Shown piece after piece: positions 13,021-16,052 of a DNA stretch of 16,052 nucleotides. Numbering within the stretch: position 1 is the stretch's first letter; each line of letters begins with the position of its first letter. Source of the stretch: an uncultured Bacteroides sp. (GTDB lineage Bacteria; Bacteroidota; Bacteroidia; Bacteroidales; Bacteroidaceae); contig URDR01000069.1 in assembly GCA_900546645.1 (NCBI GenBank), positions 1-16,052 of the forward strand, read 5' to 3'. The notes under the pieces were generated by a model, which was not told the origin of the DNA, made no database searches, and saw only the letters and a program-made list of their open reading frames with translations. The translations under genes and the position numbers were made by a program.

Positions 13021-13794
13021 TTACATACTTGCTTTAAGTGCCTTGATTACGGCAGAGGTGAAACCGTTATGCTCCAGTTCGTTGACCCCTTTTATGGTAA
13101 TTCCTCCCGGAGTAGTAACCTTTTCTATTTCCAAAGCCGGGTGCGTATGTTCATTGTTCAAAAGCAACTGGGCAGCCCCCTCTACCGACTGTGCCACAAT
13201 GGTCATGGCATCTTTAGGGCGTATGCCCATCTCAATACCTGCCTGCATGGCTGCCTGTATGTACTTCAAGACATAGGCAATGCCGCACGACGCAAGAGAG
13301 GTTCCGGCAGCTAATAACTTTTCTTCAATCAGGATGGCAAGCCCCATTTCATTGAACAAGTCGAGCATGGTTTGCTGCTGGCTTTCAGAAGCATTACGTG
13401 CAGCAATCAGCGTCATGCTGGCACGTTCGGCAATGGCTGTGTTAGGGATGACACGGAAGATAGGCATTTCCGGGTCAACAAAATGAGCCAGCTGCTCGAA
13501 ACTCATTCCGGCTGCCACAGAAATCAGAATCTGAGGACGGCGGAGGCGTAAAGGTTTTAATACCTCTTCCACTTTCCAGGGCTTTACGGCAACAATGACA
13601 ATATCTGCATTGGCAGCTGCTTCTTGGTTACTGTTGGTGATATGGATATCTGGATGTGCGGCTTTGAGAGCCTCCAATTTTCCGTTGCTTGGGTTTGATA
13701 CAGAAATTTCTTCCGCTTTGATATAATGTCCACTTGCCAGTCCGCGTGCTATTGCTCCGCCCATGTTGCCGGCTCCGATGATTGCTACTTTCAT
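13021..13794 (-). CDS. proC: Pyrroline-5-carboxylate reductase
   Basis: Cytoplasmic enzyme for the last step of proline synthesis, reducing 1-pyrroline-5-carboxylate with NAD(P)H. The 257 aa length is close to the family norm. The N-terminal Rossmann fold has the nucleotide-binding motif IIGAGNMGGAIARGL, then VIVAVKPW and ISVAAGMSFEQL. The core motif FRVIPNTAI and the dimer-forming C-terminal helices (AGTSLASCGIAYVLKYIQA and VTTPGGITIKGVNEL) follow. The SCGIAY segment replaces the more common GSGPAY form. The start at 13794 begins the beta-strand of the Rossmann fold. A -7 box lies just upstream. The upstream neighbour is tolC, not the arginine-synthesis genes that flank proC in several Bacteroides genomes as I recall them. 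Confidence 0.95.
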   Translation of the reverse strand: MKVAIIGAGNMGGAIARGLASGHYIKAEEISVSNPSNGKLEALKAAHPDIHITNSNQEAAANADIVIVAVKPWKVEEVLKPLRLRRPQILISVAAGMSFEQLAHFVDPEMPIFRVIPNTAIAERASMTLIAARNASESQQQTMLDLFNEMGLAILIEEKLLAAGTSLASCGIAYVLKYIQAAMQAGIEMGIRPKDAMTIVAQSVEGAAQLLLNNEHTHPALEIEKVTTPGGITIKGVNELEHNGFTSAVIKALKASM

Positions 13795-13816
13795 AAATTG
13801 GATAATTTGGTTGAGA

Positions 13817-13824
13817 CAAACTTA
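13817..13824 (-). promoter_or_regulatory. Predicted -7 box of proC
   Basis: The minus strand reads TAAGTTTG (plus 13824-13817), an exact TAnnTTTG, with a start expected near 13810 and a short leader. No clear -33 element was seen. Confidence 0.45.
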
Positions 13825-13881
13825 GCAAAAATCTCCGGAATATCCGAGTAAAACGGGAAAAATGAAGCTAAGCGGAAGTTC

Positions 13882-15207
13882 TTAATCGGTTAGTGAAGAG
13901 CAGGAGTAGAAAGTAAGCACACGGTCTTTCAGCAGGTAAGTATATTTTGCCTGTGACTGTTGAGAGAGCGCATTGGCAAGTTTCATCTTGACTTCATTGT
14001 ATTCGAATACAGTTGATTTCCCGGCTGCATATTTTTCCATGGCATACCGATGCGCTTCCTGATTGGCTGCCACGGCTTTCGTGGTGGAACGGTATTTCTC
14101 GAATGCGGATATCGCATCCGTATAAGCCTGCTCGATATTTTTGTACAACTGCTTTTTCTCGTTTTCCAAAGACAGTCTCGCGTTATCCTCATCGATACGT
14201 GCCGTCCTCACCTGGTTCCGCGTGGAAAACCGGTCGAACAACGGGATGCTTATTGTAAAGCACAGGCTTTTCTGCATGTTGTTGTTAAGCTGCCTCCGGA
14301 ACGTCTCGCCAAGTCCGCTCCCGTTGTCGTAATAATTCGTGTTGATTCCGGCTGCGAATGAAAGGGTCGGGTAATATCTGGACTTGGCTATCCGGATGCC
14401 TTTCGTTTTGCTCTGCAGGGTGTAATATGCCTGACGTATCTGAGGCATACAGGTCACGGCATACTGGTAGATGTTCACCGGACTCAGCATGTCGGGAACG
14501 GAAATTTCTCTGCCAAGTGAATCAATGTCAAATCGTTCATGTCCTTTCAACTCCATCAGTTGTGCCAGCTCAAGAAAGGCAAGTCGGAGCGAATTTTTTG
14601 CTTCAGTAGCCGTCAGCTCGTCATCAGCCAGTTGGGCACGCACATCATAAAGTTGTGATTCAGCAGCCTTTCCGTTCTCGATAAGAAGCTGCGTGCAGGC
14701 TTCCTGCTCTTTGGTCAGTTGTATCTGTTCCAATGCTATATGATAGATTTCCTTGTTCAGAAGAATCTGGAAATAGGCTCCAGCCACGTTCAGCGACAAG
14801 TTGTTTTCTATCAGCTCTCGGTTCGCCTCTGCGGCAAGTAGGTCGAATCGGTTCTGAGCAATGGATGCCGTCCGCTTGAATCCGGCAAATATCGGGATTT
14901 CCGTAGTTACAGAGAAAGACGAGTTCTGTATGTTGCTGTCCTCATACGTGTTGTTCTGGTTCAGTGAGCGTCCGAATGTGAAGTTCTGCGAGGCACCTGC
15001 ATTCAGATTCGGTAGAAAACTGTTTCTTAATGTATTCTTCTCTACTTTCAGATTTTGAATCTGATTGTCGCTTTGTTTTACCTCTATGTTGTGTGTCACT
15101 GCATAGTCAATGCACTCCGAAAGAGTCCATTTTTTTTCTTGTGAATATCCATATTCGAAATGGAAAATCAATCCGACAATAACTAGCATAAATGTCAATC
15201 TTTTCAT
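13882..15207 (-). CDS. TolC family outer-membrane efflux channel protein
   Basis: 441 aa with a signal peptide (residues about 1-22, cleaved before QEKKW). It carries two copies of the outer-membrane efflux protein repeat (about 25-215 and 245-430), rich in long helices. Typical motifs are WTLSECIDYAVTHNIEVKQ near the start, SFLPNLNAGAS, IPIFAGFKRTASI and IPLFDRFSTRNQVRTARI. Such proteins trimerise into the exit duct of tripartite pumps (with a periplasmic adaptor and an RND, ABC or MFS pump) or of type I secretion. No adaptor or pump gene is in view, so its partner is unknown. A -7 box at 15241-15234 gives it a promoter. The 3' half looks somewhat more GC-rich than its neighbours. The insertion element lies directly upstream and may have separated it from partner genes, or the partners may be elsewhere. 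Confidence 0.93.
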   Translation of the reverse strand: MKRLTFMLVIVGLIFHFEYGYSQEKKWTLSECIDYAVTHNIEVKQSDNQIQNLKVEKNTLRNSFLPNLNAGASQNFTFGRSLNQNNTYEDSNIQNSSFSVTTEIPIFAGFKRTASIAQNRFDLLAAEANRELIENNLSLNVAGAYFQILLNKEIYHIALEQIQLTKEQEACTQLLIENGKAAESQLYDVRAQLADDELTATEAKNSLRLAFLELAQLMELKGHERFDIDSLGREISVPDMLSPVNIYQYAVTCMPQIRQAYYTLQSKTKGIRIAKSRYYPTLSFAAGINTNYYDNGSGLGETFRRQLNNNMQKSLCFTISIPLFDRFSTRNQVRTARIDEDNARLSLENEKKQLYKNIEQAYTDAISAFEKYRSTTKAVAANQEAHRYAMEKYAAGKSTVFEYNEVKMKLANALSQQSQAKYTYLLKDRVLTFYSCSSLTD

Positions 15208-15233
15208 CTTTAATCATTTTTATTTGTTCACCA

Positions 15234-15241
15234 CAAAAATA
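15234..15241 (-). promoter_or_regulatory. Predicted -7 box of the tolC-like gene
   Basis: The minus strand reads TATTTTTG (plus 15241-15234), an exact TAnnTTTG, 26 nt before the ATG at 15207. No good -33 box is seen: an ATTTG at 15274-15270 is too far upstream. Confidence 0.45.
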
Positions 15242-15318
15242 TAAAGGCAGAAAGAAGATTGAGGTTATCCAAATGTTATCTGTAAGTTAAGAGAATACAC
15301 TTTTGTTTATAGGAGCTC

Positions 15319-15377
15319 GCATTTGAAAACCCCTAAATCTTCAGTTTAGGGGGGAAATGCGGGGTAGCGCAGCTACC
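15319..15377 (+). repeat. Two adjacent subterminal hairpins of the IS left end
   Basis: Hairpin 1: an outer stem GCATTT (15319-15324)/AAATGC (15355-15360) and an inner stem CCCCTAAA (15330-15337)/TTTAGGGG (15345-15352) with a TCTTCAG loop, offset by an unequal internal loop. Hairpin 2: GGTAGC (15363-15368)/GCTACC (15372-15377) with a GCA loop. Imperfect hairpins like the first are what HUH/Y1 TnpA transposases recognise as single-stranded DNA at IS200/IS605 ends. Confidence 0.7.
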
Positions 15378-15473
15378 TTTGACTTTCAATGCACATCTAT
15401 ACATAAACCGATAGGGAAAGAGGTATATATAAGATGTATGAATAATTTTAGGCAACTGATAATCAATCAAATA

Positions 15474-15505
15474 CTTGTGTATTCAGCTAAATTTTCGTAT
15501 CTTTG
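15474..15505 (+). promoter_or_regulatory. Predicted tnpB promoter
   Basis: CTTG at 15474-15477 (-33) and TATCTTTG at 15498-15505 (exact TAnnTTTG) are separated by 20 nt. The implied start near 15512 leaves a 20-nt leader before the ATG at 15532. Confidence 0.65.
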
Positions 15506-15531
15506 AGTATTGAAATTCAAACGAATACACC

Positions 15532-16052
15532 ATGCTGAGAGCCTACAAATATAGAATATATCCGACAGAAGAACAGAAGGTTTTGCTTGCCAAAACCTTC
15601 GGCTGCTGCCGCTTTGTCTATAACTGGGCGCTCAACCTGAAGATTGAAGTCTACAAGCAGGAGAAGAAGTCTATCGGTAATGTTGAACTGACCAATCGCA
15701 TGAGGAGCGAACTGAAAACGGAACATGAGTGGTTAGGAGAGGTAAACTCGCAAGCTTTGCAAAGTGCGTTGAGAAACCTCGACACTGCTTACAAGAACTT
15801 TTTCCGTGACACTCATGCGGTAGGTTTTCCGAAATTCAAGAGCCGAAAACAGAAACAGAGTTTTCAGTGTCCGCAGCATTGCAGCGTGGACTTCGGAAAG
15901 GGAACCATTTCCATACCCAAGGCAAAAGATATTCCTGCCGTATTGCACCGCAGGTTCAAGGGTACGGTGAAGACTGTCGCTATCAGCATGACCCCTTCGG
16001 GGAGATACTTTGCTTCCGTTCTGGTGGACACGTCCATGCAAGAAATGAAGCC
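15532..16052 (+). CDS. tnpB: TnpB RNA-guided endonuclease of an IS200/IS605 element (N-terminal part)
   Basis: 173 codons are open to the window end; full-length TnpB proteins are near 400 aa. The start MLRAYKYRIYPTEEQKVLLAKTFG and the segment CCRFVYNWALNLKIE are the family's N-terminal helix-turn-helix-type domain (OrfB_IS605 N-terminal), followed by SQALQSALRNLDTAYKNFF and PKFKSRKQKQSFQ. The RuvC catalytic residues and the zinc finger should lie downstream and cannot be checked. Family knowledge: TnpB is a nuclease guided by a right-end omega RNA that cuts donor joints next to the transposon-associated motif, which helps the element persist. It has its own predicted promoter, and I see no internal stop or frameshift in the visible part, so it may be intact. 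Confidence 0.93.
   Translation, partial: MLRAYKYRIYPTEEQKVLLAKTFGCCRFVYNWALNLKIEVYKQEKKSIGNVELTNRMRSELKTEHEWLGEVNSQALQSALRNLDTAYKNFFRDTHAVGFPKFKSRKQKQSFQCPQHCSVDFGKGTISIPKAKDIPAVLHRRFKGTVKTVAISMTPSGRYFASVLVDTSMQEMK

Larger units (their letters stand above)
15319..16052 (+). mobile_element. Left part of an IS200/IS605-type element (tnpB-bearing), truncated by the window
   Basis: A stem-loop-rich left end (15319-15377) is followed by about 150 bp of AT-rich leader, a promoter and the start of tnpB. No tnpA fits between the left end and tnpB. It is therefore either a tnpB-only (IS1341-like) element mobilised in trans, or tnpA lies downstream of the window. The exact left boundary and target pentanucleotide are not resolvable; they should lie within about 15300-15318. 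No gene is present in 15208-15531 apart from these signals. Confidence 0.75.

Noticed and set aside
15319..15377. Hairpins upstream of tolC as a rho-independent terminator or riboswitch
   Set aside because: No U tract follows either hairpin in either direction and no riboswitch core was recognised; the position ahead of tnpB fits an IS end better.

Overview
The window looks like chromosomal DNA of a gut Bacteroidales bacterium, probably Bacteroides or Phocaeicola. This rests on recurrent TAnnTTTG promoter boxes (the Bacteroides -7 element), little sign of Shine-Dalgarno pairing, a GH123/DUF4091 glycosidase, lipoproteins with Bacteroidota-style signals, and a TolC-family pore. The species cannot be fixed from the sequence alone.

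Layout: (1) 1-3564: a truncated tRNA-Asn on the minus strand diverges from a plus-strand run of a PfkB/adenosine-type kinase, an S41 C-terminal processing protease and RNase HII (rnhB). The run ends in a very strong, nearly symmetric terminator shared with a small convergent membrane-protein gene. (2) 3874-4418: 545 bp without a convincing gene. It carries an exact 15-bp direct repeat containing a DnaA-box-like core, and then the gpmI promoter. (3) 4419-8512: gpmI (glycolytic phosphoglycerate mutase), then a likely two-gene unit of a cysteine-rich DUF3109 protein and an exported GH123-type glycosidase. (4) 8551-9840: a convergent lipoprotein gene whose last codons are also the terminator of the glycosidase gene. 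(5) 10055-11404: a MATE-family transporter on its own promoter. (6) 11405-12939: an accessory-looking stretch with small hairpins, a small acidic lipoprotein, a secreted protein with a His/Lys-rich region and a run of 13 Asp at its C-terminus, and a small glycine-rich membrane protein. (7) 13021-15207 on the minus strand: proC, and a TolC-type outer-membrane channel with no partner genes in view. (8) About 15319 to the window end: the left part of an IS200/IS605-type element with structured end hairpins, its own promoter and the N-terminal 173 codons of TnpB.

Most genes are housekeeping or known families. The least explained parts are the His/Asp-tailed secreted protein with its small acidic lipoprotein neighbour, the 15-bp repeat region upstream of gpmI, the two-part lipoprotein at 8551-9840, and the hairpin-rich left end of the tnpB element. 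I found no CRISPR array, prophage, restriction or toxin-antitoxin locus. None of the observations amounts to a demonstrated new system.
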